Source of the DNA: Bacillota bacterium
Lineage (GTDB): Bacteria; Bacillota; Clostridia; Christensenellales; Aristaeellaceae
Length of the DNA stretch: 64,000 nt
NCBI GenBank assembly: GCA_023411395.1
Contig: JAEYOV010000068.1
Span: 71,624-135,623, forward strand
Direction of reading: 5' to 3'
Numbering within the stretch: position 1 is the stretch's first letter; the number at the start of each line of letters is the position of its first letter. The notes under the pieces are model-generated. The model saw nothing but the letters and a program-made list of their open reading frames with translations, did no database searches and was not told the origin of the DNA. Of this stretch, positions 9,004-17,238 are shown one piece after another. A program made the position numbers and the translations under genes.

Positions 9004-10611
9004 TCACACCTCACTGTAATTGTCCGGAAGATCATTTTCAAAAAGCACCACATCGCCGGCCCGGGCCAGGGAGTGCAAAAGCTTGGTGGCCTCCGCCAGG
9101 CTGGATACCGGATGGATGGCGTTTTCCGGGAACCCCGCCTCTTTCAGGCCCCGGAAGATTGGCAGCGTATGCTTTTTGCCCACCAGGATAGCCACATCCA
9201 CACAGGAAGCCATGGCTACGCCGAATTCCCGGTTGAACTGCTCCTCTTTGTCCCCCAGTTCCACCATACCGGGGGTAATAATGATCCGGCGGCCCTGAAA
9301 ATCTTTCAGAACCTGGATGGCCGCCATAGCACCCTGCGGATTGCTGTTGAACGCGTCGTCAATAATGGTCAGCCCGCCGCTTTGTATCAATTGCAGGCGG
9401 TGCTCCACCGGCTCCAGCTTTGAGATGCCCCGGGCGATTTGCGTCAGCGACAGATCCAAATGCAGGCAAACGGCAGCGGCCAGCAGGATATTTTGAATGT
9501 TGTGCTGACCTAAAAGCTTGGCGGTGCACTGAATGCTTTCCCCGCTCTTTTCATGCAGCGTGAAGGTGCTGCCCTCCGGTGTAGAGCTTATGGCGGAAGC
9601 CCACACATCGCAGTCTTCGCGGCGAAGGCTCACCATTGTTTTGGGCTTGTGCGTCTTCCCGTACAGCTTTACACAAATGCCGCCGTCATCCGCGAAAAAA
9701 CCGTGACCATCATCTGGCAGCGCTTCGATCAGTTCATATTTCGTCTTGATTACCGTTTCCAGAGTTTTGAAGGTGTCCAGATGCTGGGGGCCTACGGAGG
9801 TCAAAATGCCAAGCTTAGGATGCACCAATCGGCACAATTCCCTGATATCGCCTTTATGCCGCGCCCCCATTTCCGCCACAAACACCTGGTGTCCCGGCTG
9901 CAGCTTTTCCCTTATCACCTTCGTCACGCCCATGGGCGTATTGAAACTGGATGGCGTCACCAGCACGTTGTATTTCTCAGCCAGCATTGTACCCAGAAAA
10001 AACTTGACCGATGTCTTGCCGTAGCTCCCCGTAATGCCGATGCGTGTAAGCCCCGGCATTTCCCGCAGCTTCCGCTGGGCATCCCGAAAATACATCTCAC
10101 TGATGGCTTTTTCCACAGGCCATGCAAGAAGGCCTGCAAAAGCCAGCAAATATGGCAAAAACAAAGGCACCGCGGCCAATAGCACCACCACGGGAGCAAA
10201 CTGCCAGAGGAGTACCGCCAATAATGCCAGCGTAACGGTAAAAACGGCATAAAGCCTTTTCACGCGGGCTGTAAACACCAGCGGCTTTTTGGCCATCTTG
10301 TCCTGAAACAGCTTGCCGATCCATAATCCGCCTGCGGCGGACAAGATCAAGACGGCACAGGCGATCAGCAATTCCACAACGCTTTTCTCCGCCGATTGAA
10401 CAAGCCTGTCGTGCATGGCCAGCAGCGCGAACGTAAGTACAGCCACGCCTGCACCGGGAAGAAAAGCGCGCTTCCAGTTGCGCCGGAGGGTCTGAAAATA
10501 TCCCGGAAACTGATAGCTTTCCAACTGGAAATAATGGATCAGTCCCCTGGACGCGAAAATACATCCCACCATGGGCGATAGAGCCAGGATCAAATTAATG
10601 GCATTGTACAT
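9004..10611 (-). CDS. murF: MurF-type Mur ligase with N-terminal membrane domain
   Basis: The C-terminal two thirds are a Mur ligase: P-loop GITGSYGKTS at residues 193-202, the Mur motif EMGARHKGDIRELC, and DDAFNSNPQGAMAA. These are typical of MurF, which adds D-Ala-D-Ala to UDP-MurNAc-tripeptide. The first about 170 residues are unlike classic MurF. They contain four or five hydrophobic segments (for example GVAVLTFALLAM, LLIACAVLILSAAGG, FTVTLALLAVLLW, VVVLLAAVPLFLPYLLAFA), so the enzyme should be membrane-tethered. The usual MurF N-terminal uridine-binding domain seems to be replaced. It sits 4 bp downstream of a hydrolase gene and just upstream of ddl, which supports the MurF assignment. 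Confidence 0.82.
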   Translation of the reverse strand: MYNAINLILALSPMVGCIFASRGLIHYFQLESYQFPGYFQTLRRNWKRAFLPGAGVAVLTFALLAMHDRLVQSAEKSVVELLIACAVLILSAAGGLWIGKLFQDKMAKKPLVFTARVKRLYAVFTVTLALLAVLLWQFAPVVVLLAAVPLFLPYLLAFAGLLAWPVEKAISEMYFRDAQRKLREMPGLTRIGITGSYGKTSVKFFLGTMLAEKYNVLVTPSSFNTPMGVTKVIREKLQPGHQVFVAEMGARHKGDIRELCRLVHPKLGILTSVGPQHLDTFKTLETVIKTKYELIEALPDDGHGFFADDGGICVKLYGKTHKPKTMVSLRREDCDVWASAISSTPEGSTFTLHEKSGESIQCTAKLLGQHNIQNILLAAAVCLHLDLSLTQIARGISKLEPVEHRLQLIQSGGLTIIDDAFNSNPQGAMAAIQVLKDFQGRRIIITPGMVELGDKEEQFNREFGVAMASCVDVAILVGKKHTLPIFRGLKEAGFPENAIHPVSSLAEATKLLHSLARAGDVVLFENDLPDNYSEV

Positions 10612-10614
10612 CCG

Positions 10615-11394
10615 TTAATCCTCCGAGAAAAAGTGAAGGGCGATGCGCACAAACCGCTGCCATTGTTCCAGGTACGCATAATGGGAGCCGCCCTCCAATA
10701 TGACAAGCCCGGCGTCGGGAATCTCCTTGGCCATGGCTTGCCCCATCCACAGCGGCGTTTCCGTATCCTGATCGCCCCATACTGCAAGGGTGGAAACGCT
10801 GACCACGGGGAGAAGCGGGCGCAGATCCAGGGAAACGATCTTCACAAACGTCTTGCGCATTTCCTCATCCAGGGCATTGTAATCCTTGGAGCCGTACCGC
10901 TTGCGCAATGCGTCGGCCATTTTGTCGGGAAGGCTGCCGAATATTTTCAGCTCTTTTAAAAAGGCGGCGCCTTTTTTCAGGGTTTGGAATTGTTTGGAGC
11001 GCCTTTTTTGCTCCTCCGTCTGCGGCTTTTTCAGGCCCGCACCGCCGGTGATGATCATTCTGCGCACAAGCTCCGGCCAATGACTGCCAAGGTACAGCGC
11101 AATCCTTCCGCCGAAGGAATGGCCGATCATATAGCAGGGGGTAAGATGCAGCGCATCCATGAAAGCCCTGGTCATCTCCCCGTACTCGGGAACACCCCAC
11201 GGTTCCGGGGGATAGCTGCTTTTGCCGTGCCCCGGAAAATCCAATACGGTGACGCGCATGGTTTCCGACAATGCTTTGGCGATGGGCGAAAAAAATGTGG
11301 TATCGCAGCCCCAGCCATGCAAAAGGAGAACCTGGTCTCCGGCCGTGCCGTGCTGCTCATAATAAACAGATGCGCCGTTTATTTGAATATGCAC
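10615..11394 (-). CDS. Alpha/beta hydrolase
   Basis: This is a 259-residue alpha/beta hydrolase with the oxyanion segment LLLHGWGCDTTFF, the nucleophile elbow GHSFGG (Ser) and a C-terminal LEGGSHYAYLEQ carrying the catalytic His. The substrate is unknown; such proteins include esterases, lipases and C-C hydrolases. I prefer the GTG at 11394 because GGGAGG lies six bases before it. The ATG at 11415 has no ribosome binding site and overlaps that signal. It is the first gene of the set leading to murF and ddl, only 3 bp from murF, so a cell-envelope role is plausible but not shown. Confidence 0.85.
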   Translation of the reverse strand: MHIQINGASVYYEQHGTAGDQVLLLHGWGCDTTFFSPIAKALSETMRVTVLDFPGHGKSSYPPEPWGVPEYGEMTRAFMDALHLTPCYMIGHSFGGRIALYLGSHWPELVRRMIITGGAGLKKPQTEEQKRRSKQFQTLKKGAAFLKELKIFGSLPDKMADALRKRYGSKDYNALDEEMRKTFVKIVSLDLRPLLPVVSVSTLAVWGDQDTETPLWMGQAMAKEIPDAGLVILEGGSHYAYLEQWQRFVRIALHFFSED

Positions 11395-11532
11395 CGAGCG
11401 CCTCCCTTTACCCATGGCTTTCCAACCGCCAACGGGATTATTCTACCCTATTTCCAGCAAAAAGAAAAGCCGGACGGCAAAAATGCCTGTTCAGGCATAC
11501 TGTATGCGAAAAGCAGCGGAACATGCGGTAGC

Positions 11533-12006
11533 CTATACGCGGGGGATACGGAAAATATACCGGCATTTGTATGCGCCCATGCTGTACTGCTGGCGGTACT
11601 CCATGGGCACAGGTACGATGCTTTCCAGTTCGCACCCCAGCTTTTCGCAGGTCCGGCGGCTGGCGATGTTGTCGGTATCGGTGGTGATGACCAGGGAGTG
11701 GACGTGCAGCACGCGGCACAAAGGAATCAATAACCTGCAGGCACGGAGCGCATAGCCGTGACCGCGAAATTTTTCCGCCACATGGTAGCCGATATGGCCA
11801 AAGTAGTACAGGCCGCGGCTCTCGCCGCACCGAAGGCTGATGCGCCCGGCATCCTTTTTCGTGCCGCAAGGGACAATGCGGAACAAAAACGTCCGGCGGA
11901 TGCCCAGTTCCGTATCTTCCTGCGCAAGGTCCGACGCCACCAGGCTGATGACGCCGTCGGAAAAGGCGTCCTGCTTGACAGGGGGATGCTTTGTAAATAG
12001 CGCCAT
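11533..12006 (-). CDS. GNAT family N-acetyltransferase
   Basis: The product is 157 residues with the GNAT core. The acetyl-CoA binding segment is visible around HVAEKFRGHGYALRACRLL (the R/Q-x-x-G-x-G/A signature as RGHGYA), followed by the strand LVITTDTDNIASRRTCEKLGCE typical of the RimJ/RimL-like group. The acceptor substrate is unknown. The ATG lies just past the stop of the PfkB kinase gene, with AGGAAG overlapping that gene's end, so the two are cotranscribed. Confidence 0.85.
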   Translation of the reverse strand: MALFTKHPPVKQDAFSDGVISLVASDLAQEDTELGIRRTFLFRIVPCGTKKDAGRISLRCGESRGLYYFGHIGYHVAEKFRGHGYALRACRLLIPLCRVLHVHSLVITTDTDNIASRRTCEKLGCELESIVPVPMEYRQQYSMGAYKCRYIFRIPRV

Positions 12007-12010
12007 GCAA

Positions 12011-12931
12011 TTACACTTCCTGTACCACGACCTTGGGCAACAGCGCCTGAAAATCCTGAAGCCTGATTGGCTGTGTACCCTCCGTCATCACGCTGGCTGC
12101 TCCCGCTGCCATGCCGCTGCGGAAAGCCTCAAACAGCGGTTCTCCTTTTGTGAGGCCCAGAAGCACACCGCCCACCATGGCATCCCCTGCGCCGACTGTG
12201 GACAGCGCTTTCACGTTCAGAGCCGGAGAATACAGCGTACGCTTTCCATCCGTAAACAAAGCGCCCATCTTGCCCATGGACACGATCACCGATTGCGCTC
12301 CTTTTTTCATCAGCACGTATGCCGCGTCCCTGATGGCGCGCAGCGTGCGTAGCGAGGTGCCCAGGGTGGATTCCAGCTCGCTCAGGTTGGGTTTGACCAA
12401 CAAGGGATGCGCCGCAAGGCCAAGAAGCAGCTTGTTCCCCTCCGCATCCAAAATGCAGGGGACATCCTTCAGGGCAAGTATGATCTCCCGGTACGTTTCC
12501 GCAGGACAGCCGGGCGGCAGGCTTCCGGTGAGCACGGCATAGCTTCCGGTATCCTTGTTCCGAACCAATTGCATAAACGCATCCAATTGCTCCCGCGTGA
12601 TGGGGCCGCCCGATTCATTCAGTTCCGTCACGGCTTGTCCGCTTTGGGATACCACTTTCAAATTGGTCCGTATGCTGCCGGGAACGGTCATGAATTCAAA
12701 ACGGATGCCTTCCTCGGCAATCTTTTCCCGGAGCTTTGAAGCGCCTTCCTCCCCCATGCAGCCGACGCATTGGGTATCAAGCCCCAGCCGGTGCGCAACG
12801 GCAGCCACATTGATCCCCTTGCCGCCCAGATCCTCCCGCACATGAAGGATTCTGTTCACTTCCCCCAGGCGGAACTCCTCCACCGTTACGGTCTTGTCAA
12901 AGGCGGGATTCATACAAATGGTGGTAATCAT
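12011..12931 (-). CDS. PfkB-family hexose kinase (1-phosphofructokinase/tagatose-6-phosphate kinase type)
   Basis: The 307-residue ribokinase-fold protein starts MITTICMNPAFDKTVTVEEF. It has the GGKGINVA motif near the N-terminus and the anion-hole signature STVGAGDAMVGG near the C-terminus with the catalytic Asp. The N-terminal NPAFD motif marks the group that phosphorylates sugar phosphates such as fructose-1-phosphate or tagatose-6-phosphate. No PTS gene lies nearby, so the substrate is open. The ATG at 12931 has GGAGGTACGC upstream. A longer in-frame extension crosses the promoter and is rejected. Confidence 0.88.
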   Translation of the reverse strand: MITTICMNPAFDKTVTVEEFRLGEVNRILHVREDLGGKGINVAAVAHRLGLDTQCVGCMGEEGASKLREKIAEEGIRFEFMTVPGSIRTNLKVVSQSGQAVTELNESGGPITREQLDAFMQLVRNKDTGSYAVLTGSLPPGCPAETYREIILALKDVPCILDAEGNKLLLGLAAHPLLVKPNLSELESTLGTSLRTLRAIRDAAYVLMKKGAQSVIVSMGKMGALFTDGKRTLYSPALNVKALSTVGAGDAMVGGVLLGLTKGEPLFEAFRSGMAAGAASVMTEGTQPIRLQDFQALLPKVVVQEV

Positions 12932-12961
12932 GCGTACCTCCGGGATTGATTTCCATTTTTT

Positions 12962-12991
12962 ATTGTAACACAATGCACAAAGCCTATGCAA
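12962..12991 (-). promoter_or_regulatory. Promoter of the PfkB kinase operon
   Basis: TTGCAT at 12986-12991, an 18-bp spacer and TACAAT at 12962-12967 with an upstream TG. It lies 30 bp before the start codon at 12931. Confidence 0.55.
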
Positions 12992-13021
12992 GACCGGGGA
13001 TATGTCCAGAGAGAACAGGAA

Positions 13022-13050
13022 GGGAGGGGATTTTCGCACAATCCCCTCCC
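13022..13050 (-). terminator. Terminator after the TIM-barrel gene
   Basis: A perfect 10-bp stem, GGGAGGGGAT with ATCCCCTCCC, and a 9-base loop lie 37 bp past the stop at 13087. The run after it on the minus strand is only partly T-rich. Confidence 0.65.
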
Positions 13051-13086
13051 TGTGCCCTACCCTATAAGCTCAATTTTGAAGGATGC

Positions 13087-13821
13087 CTATTTTGCATAGC
13101 AAACAGCTTCCTCAATCACCCGCCTGGAGGCGATGATCTCCTCATCCGTTCCGTCCACCTCAAGTATGATTCTTCCATCGAACCCATGCAAATACTTTTG
13201 AAAAACGAATTTGTAGTCAATATCCCCCTGTGTGAGGGACAGATGCTCATGCGGAATATCAAAATGCTTTCCGGCAACGTGCAGGCACTTGGGGAATTTT
13301 ACAGAAATCACCTGTTGAAGATGCTCATAACTCTCCACATGGGCGGTATCAAGCAACTGTTCCACAGAACTGTCATTTTCAAATACGATCTGCAACTCTT
13401 CCTTTTTGCAGTGAAAGCCGTCGATCACACTGTTGTTTTCCAGATACAACACAGTTCCCGCACTTTTTGCTTTCTGAGAAAAGGCTTTGACTTTTTCAGC
13501 CAGCAGCTTTTCAGTATTATCCGTAATAGATTCCTTTTTGCATACCGGATGGATGATGACCTCTTTGTGATTCAAATACTGAAGCAAACGGATTAGCATA
13601 TCACCGTACGCATCAAAATCAGAAGGATCAAAAACGGCATGAATGATCACGGGAAAGCCGCATTCTTTGATATATTTCTCTTTGGGATCAGGAAGTCCCT
13701 TCACCAGCAGATTACCGTCCTTAAACCAAATCTGCATGAATTCAAAGCCGTTTTCCTTTGAAAAGGCCACTTCTTCATGAAAATCATTATACCACCTGAT
13801 GCCCCTGCCTATCGATATCAT
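13087..13821 (-). CDS. Sugar phosphate isomerase/epimerase-like TIM barrel protein
   Basis: The 244-residue product looks like an AP-endonuclease-2/xylose-isomerase-type TIM barrel. Beta strands end in possible metal ligands: VIIHAVFD, EVIIHPV, VLYLENNS, LLDTAHVE, CLHVAGKHFDIPHEH and IILEVDG. The exact substrate is unknown; relatives include sugar isomerases, epimerases and endonuclease IV-like proteins. Base composition is clearly lower in GC than its neighbours, as is that of the DUF1330 gene 2 bp upstream, so the pair may have been acquired together. The ATG has GAAAGGG upstream. Confidence 0.65.
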   Translation of the reverse strand: MISIGRGIRWYNDFHEEVAFSKENGFEFMQIWFKDGNLLVKGLPDPKEKYIKECGFPVIIHAVFDPSDFDAYGDMLIRLLQYLNHKEVIIHPVCKKESITDNTEKLLAEKVKAFSQKAKSAGTVLYLENNSVIDGFHCKKEELQIVFENDSSVEQLLDTAHVESYEHLQQVISVKFPKCLHVAGKHFDIPHEHLSLTQGDIDYKFVFQKYLHGFDGRIILEVDGTDEEIIASRRVIEEAVCYAK

Positions 13822-13823
13822 GT

Positions 13824-14111
13824 TTATGACCCTTTCACCAGGAGCGAATCACAATGCGCGCCCCTAAGCCTATACTTCAATATCGTTTGATACTCCTCCG
13901 ATTCATACCAGGCCCGAAGCTCGTTTTCAGAAGGAAACGCTATAAGCACAACCTTGGTGTAATCCCACGCGCCTTCCAAAATGGATGGATGTTCATCCAC
14001 CGCAAGATATTTTCCGTTGAACTTGGCAAACACCTCATCCACCGACGCCAAATACTTGTCATATTCCTGCCGGTCATGAATGCGGATGTTGGCAACAAAA
14101 TAGGCGCTCAT
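13824..14111 (-). CDS. DUF1330 domain protein
   Basis: This 95-residue protein of the DUF1330 family has a ferredoxin-like dimeric alpha/beta-barrel fold. Typical features are the N-terminal AYFVANIRIHDRQEYDKY and the segment VVLIAFPSENELRAWYES-EEYQ. The function of the family is not established. The ATG has AAGGAGTGTTGAT before it. It is followed after 2 bp by the TIM-barrel gene and shares its lower GC content. A large cluster of hairpins lies directly upstream. Confidence 0.8.
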   Translation of the reverse strand: MSAYFVANIRIHDRQEYDKYLASVDEVFAKFNGKYLAVDEHPSILEGAWDYTKVVLIAFPSENELRAWYESEEYQTILKYRLRGAHCDSLLVKGS

Positions 14112-14144
14112 ATCAACACTCCTTCAGTATCTACGGGGGAGCAA

Positions 14145-14309
14145 CGAGGGGGAACCGCAGTTCCCCTCGTTAATAATCGTCTCGCCTGGCTTTGCCAGGC
14201 GGGCGGGGCGCTTGCGGAGCAAGCTTTCCTTACACTTTTCGCCAACCATGAGTTACGCACCGGCTAAGCAAAGCGCAGGCCGGTGCGTAAAACTCATAGG
14301 CGAAAAGTG
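14145..14309. repeat. Cluster of stacked palindromes between EF-G paralogue and DUF1330 gene
   Basis: The non-coding gap 14112-14353 carries several hairpins in a row. These are CGAGGGGG/CCCCTCG at 14145-14169, GCCTGGC/GCCAGGC at 14184-14200, a short GCTTGC/GCAAGC hairpin, and a long imperfect inverted repeat from 14233 to 14309. In the last, CACTTTTCGCC and a following ACGCACCGGC are mirrored by GCCGGTGCGT and GGCGAAAAGTG. The outer arms are about 30 bp each. It looks like a dispersed palindromic element rather than gene regulation alone. Confidence 0.6.
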
Positions 14310-14315
14310 CGAAAT

Positions 14316-14347
14316 CGAGAAAATGACGCATTTGCGTCATTTTCTCG
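14316..14347 (-). terminator. Perfect 15-bp hairpin after the EF-G paralogue
   Basis: A 32-bp perfect palindrome (CGAGAAAATGACGCA and its complement, 2-base loop) starts 7 bp past the EF-G paralogue stop. There is no strong T run after it, so it may stabilise the 3' end or terminate inefficiently. Confidence 0.5.
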
Positions 14348-14353
14348 AAGGGT

Positions 14354-16435
14354 TTATTCTTCCTCTTCCTCTTCGCGCTTGGCAGACTCAATGATCTTCT
14401 GGGCCACTGCTGCGGGCACTTCCTCGTACCGCTCAAACTTCATGGTGAAGGAGCCGCGTGCCTGGGTCATGGAGCGGAGGTCCGTGGCGTATTTGAACAT
14501 TTCCGCCATGGGTGCTTCGGCAACCACCTGCTGCTGTCCATCCACCTGATGCATACCGGCAATGCGTCCGCGGCGCTTGTTCATATCTCCCATGATGTCG
14601 CCCATGTACTCGTCGGGCACCAGTACTTCCACATGCATGATGGGCTCCAGGAGCACAGGGCCCGCCTCAGAGCAGCCCTTCTTGTAAGCCAATCTTGCGG
14701 CGGTTTTGAAAGCCATTTCAGAGGAGTCTACCGCGTGGTAGGAGCCGTCATACAATTTGGCACGGAGGCCAACCATGGGGTAACCGGCCAGAACGCCACG
14801 GGGCAGGTTCTCCCGCAAACCCTTTTCCACGGCGGGAATAAAGTTGCGCGGTACCACGCCGCCTACCACGGCATCCACAAATTCGAAATCGGTGGAGCTT
14901 TCACCAATGGGGGAGAACTCGATCCACACATCGCCGAACTGGCCATGCCCGCCGCTTTGCTTCTTGTGGCGGCCCTGGGCCTTCACCGTTTTGCGGATGG
15001 TCTCACGGTAAGGAATCCTTGGATCCTGAAGCACGGCGTTGGCGCCAAATTTGCTGGCAAGCTTGCTGCGGATAACATCCAGGTGCAGTTCGCCCTGGCC
15101 GGACAGCAGCGTTTCGGTGGTCTCCAGATTCTTTTCGATGGTAATGGTCGGATCCTCTTCCTGCAGTCTTGCCAGACCGCCGAACACCTTGTCTTCCTCG
15201 CCCTGCTTGGCGGCGTATACAGCCTTGCTGATGCAGGGAACGGGGAACGTCAGGGGCGAGAAGCGGATGGGCTTATTTTGATCGCACAGCGTATCGCCGG
15301 TGGAGGTGAACTGCAGTTTGGCCAGCGCGCCCAAATCCCCCGCGTGAAGCACCGTCTTGCTGATCTGCTTCTTGCCGCGCATGGCATAGATGCCGGCGGA
15401 TTTTTCAGGCTTCTCGGCATTGACGTTGTACAGGGCTGTCGCGGAAGAAATCGTGCCGGAGCAGACGCGGAACAGGGACAGCTTGCCTACGAACGGGTCG
15501 GCGATCGTCTTGTACACCAGCGCGGAGAAGGGCTCGCTGTCGGAGCAGACGCGGGTCTCTTCCTCTTCCGTCCTGGGATTGACGCCGGTGTCGGCCACGC
15601 CTTCGGGGGAAGGAAGGTATTGGGCCATGATGTCCATCATAGGAGCCACGCCTACGCCCGTAATAGCGGAGCAGGCACACACAGGCACGATGCTCCCGTT
15701 TTTCATGCCGGCCCTGAAGCCTGTAAGAAGCTCCTCGTGGGTCAGCTCACCATCCTCCAGGTATTTCATCATCAGTTCATCATCGGCGGAAGCGGCCGCC
15801 TCGGTCAGCTCTTCCAGCGCGGTTTGGATTTGACTGCTCATGGAGGCGGGCACAGGCACTTCCTTCAGCGCTTTGCCGGCGCCCTCAAAAGCCTTGCCCT
15901 CCAGTACATTGACAACGCCTTTGAAGCCTGCGCCTTCGCCGATGGGCAGCAGCATGGGCACCACGCTGGAGCCGTATTTTGAGCGAAGCTGGTCGGCTAC
16001 CTTGGAAAAACTGGCGTGCTCCCTGTCCATCTGGTTGATGACGAACATACGGCCCACATTGTTTTTGCCCGCGTAATCCCACGCCTTTTCGGTACCGACG
16101 GCTATGCCGCTGACACTGCCCATCACGATCACAGCGGTTTCCACTACCCGAAGGGGCCCCATCATCTCGCCGATAAAATCAAAATAACCCGGAATGTCGA
16201 TGACGTTCAGGTTTTTCCCTGCCCAATCCACGGGAGCCACCGCTGCGCTGATGGAAATCTTCCGCCTGACCTCTTCCGCTTCAAAGTCGGTGGTGGCGGC
16301 GCCATCTTCCACACGCCCTTGCCTGTCGACGATACCGGCAGCGAAGAGCATGGCCTCCGTCAAGGTGGTTTTGCCCTCGCTGCCATGACCCATGAGGGCC
16401 ATGTTCCGAATGTCGGAAGTTTGATAGTCTGCCAT
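14354..16435 (-). CDS. Elongation factor G-like translational GTPase (EF-G paralogue)
   Basis: This 693-residue protein has the full EF-G domain order: G domain, beta-barrel, and domains III-V. Several G motifs are non-canonical. The P-loop is GHGSEGKTTL instead of GHVDAGKTT, G3 is DIPGYFDF instead of DTPGHVDF, and G4 is NQMD instead of NKMD. The catalytic His of the G3 motif is therefore replaced by Tyr. It ends in a run of acidic residues. These are features of the EF-G-like (EF-G2) group, whose role in translation is not clear; it is not the housekeeping fusA of the str operon. ATG 16435 has GGGGGAAAGCAC upstream. The leader from the promoter is about 130 nt. Confidence 0.85.
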   Translation of the reverse strand: MADYQTSDIRNMALMGHGSEGKTTLTEAMLFAAGIVDRQGRVEDGAATTDFEAEEVRRKISISAAVAPVDWAGKNLNVIDIPGYFDFIGEMMGPLRVVETAVIVMGSVSGIAVGTEKAWDYAGKNNVGRMFVINQMDREHASFSKVADQLRSKYGSSVVPMLLPIGEGAGFKGVVNVLEGKAFEGAGKALKEVPVPASMSSQIQTALEELTEAAASADDELMMKYLEDGELTHEELLTGFRAGMKNGSIVPVCACSAITGVGVAPMMDIMAQYLPSPEGVADTGVNPRTEEEETRVCSDSEPFSALVYKTIADPFVGKLSLFRVCSGTISSATALYNVNAEKPEKSAGIYAMRGKKQISKTVLHAGDLGALAKLQFTSTGDTLCDQNKPIRFSPLTFPVPCISKAVYAAKQGEEDKVFGGLARLQEEDPTITIEKNLETTETLLSGQGELHLDVIRSKLASKFGANAVLQDPRIPYRETIRKTVKAQGRHKKQSGGHGQFGDVWIEFSPIGESSTDFEFVDAVVGGVVPRNFIPAVEKGLRENLPRGVLAGYPMVGLRAKLYDGSYHAVDSSEMAFKTAARLAYKKGCSEAGPVLLEPIMHVEVLVPDEYMGDIMGDMNKRRGRIAGMHQVDGQQQVVAEAPMAEMFKYATDLRSMTQARGSFTMKFERYEEVPAAVAQKIIESAKREEEEEE

Positions 16436-16575
16436 GTGCTTTCCCCCTATGCTTTGCTGATTTTTCTTCCGTGGGCGCGGCGCCGCCAAAAGGCGCCTAT
16501 GCAATTGGCTACGCAAACAGGGCAAATACCGCTTATGTTGGCAGCAAACCCCGTCCAATTGAACACTCAATGATT

Positions 16576-16604
16576 AGTCTAGCATAAAATGCAAAAAAAG
16601 AAAA
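16576..16604 (-). promoter_or_regulatory. Probable promoter of the EF-G paralogue
   Basis: TAGACT at 16576-16581 with an upstream TG (extended -10) and a T-rich -35 region about 17 bp further upstream. It lies in the gap before the EF-G-like gene. Confidence 0.4.
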
Positions 16605-16658
16605 GACTTGATTTTGCTTTGGCAGGCATAATCAGCCGTGACAAGAGCGGTACGGCCA

Positions 16659-17216
16659 TCACATGGGCTTGAGATTCCTGTTCAGCCTGTCCGCGATTTT
16701 TTGGAACGTTTTCCGTCTTGTCTCCTCCGATTTGCCTTCGCGCCATAAGGCGGTGTACGTACGTTTGACGGAAGGGGACATGGCAAGAAAATTCGTATAG
16801 GCGGGTTCAATGCCTGTCAGTTGCGCTGCCAGGGCATCCATCTGCTCCTGCGTTATGGGAAGCCTGTCCCTGGGCTTGAATGTGCCGTTTTGCTTGGCTT
16901 CCTCAATCCTTAAACGCCCGAAATCGGTCATTCTCCCCTGCCGCTCCAACTCATCAATCAACGCCTTGTTCTTTTCCGACCATTCGCCGCCTTTGCGCCT
17001 GGGAGAGAAATACTTGATATATGCTTTGTCATCCAGGCTTTTTAGCTGGCTGTCGATCCAGCCAAAGCACAGCGCTTCCTCCAGCGCCTCCTGCGGACTG
17101 ATGGTGATAGGTCCCCCCGCCTTTCCAAACAAAAGCCAGATGCCCTTGCACGTCAGGCAATTTTCCGTAAGCCAAATGCGAAACTCATCCTTTGACGCAA
17201 AAACATGCTGTTCCAT
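16659..17216 (-). CDS. YdeI/OmpD-associated family protein
   Basis: This 185-residue protein carries the family signature LCFGWIDSQLKSLDDKAY followed by FSPRRKGGEWSEKNK. The C-terminal DUF1801-like tail has SPSVKRTYTALWREGKSEETRRK. Family members are annotated as bacteriocin-protection or OmpD-associated proteins, but the biochemical function is unknown. The ATG at 17216 has GAAAGGATGG upstream. An extension to 17267 overlaps murI and lacks a good site. It follows murI by about 20 bp and may be cotranscribed. Confidence 0.8.
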   Translation of the reverse strand: MEQHVFASKDEFRIWLTENCLTCKGIWLLFGKAGGPITISPQEALEEALCFGWIDSQLKSLDDKAYIKYFSPRRKGGEWSEKNKALIDELERQGRMTDFGRLRIEEAKQNGTFKPRDRLPITQEQMDALAAQLTGIEPAYTNFLAMSPSVKRTYTALWREGKSEETRRKTFQKIADRLNRNLKPM

Positions 17217-17238
17217 GATGTTTCCATCCTTTCGTATA

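Noticed and set aside
14549..15982. 477-codon plus-strand open frame
   Set aside because: Antisense to the EF-G paralogue; it arises from GC-rich third positions.
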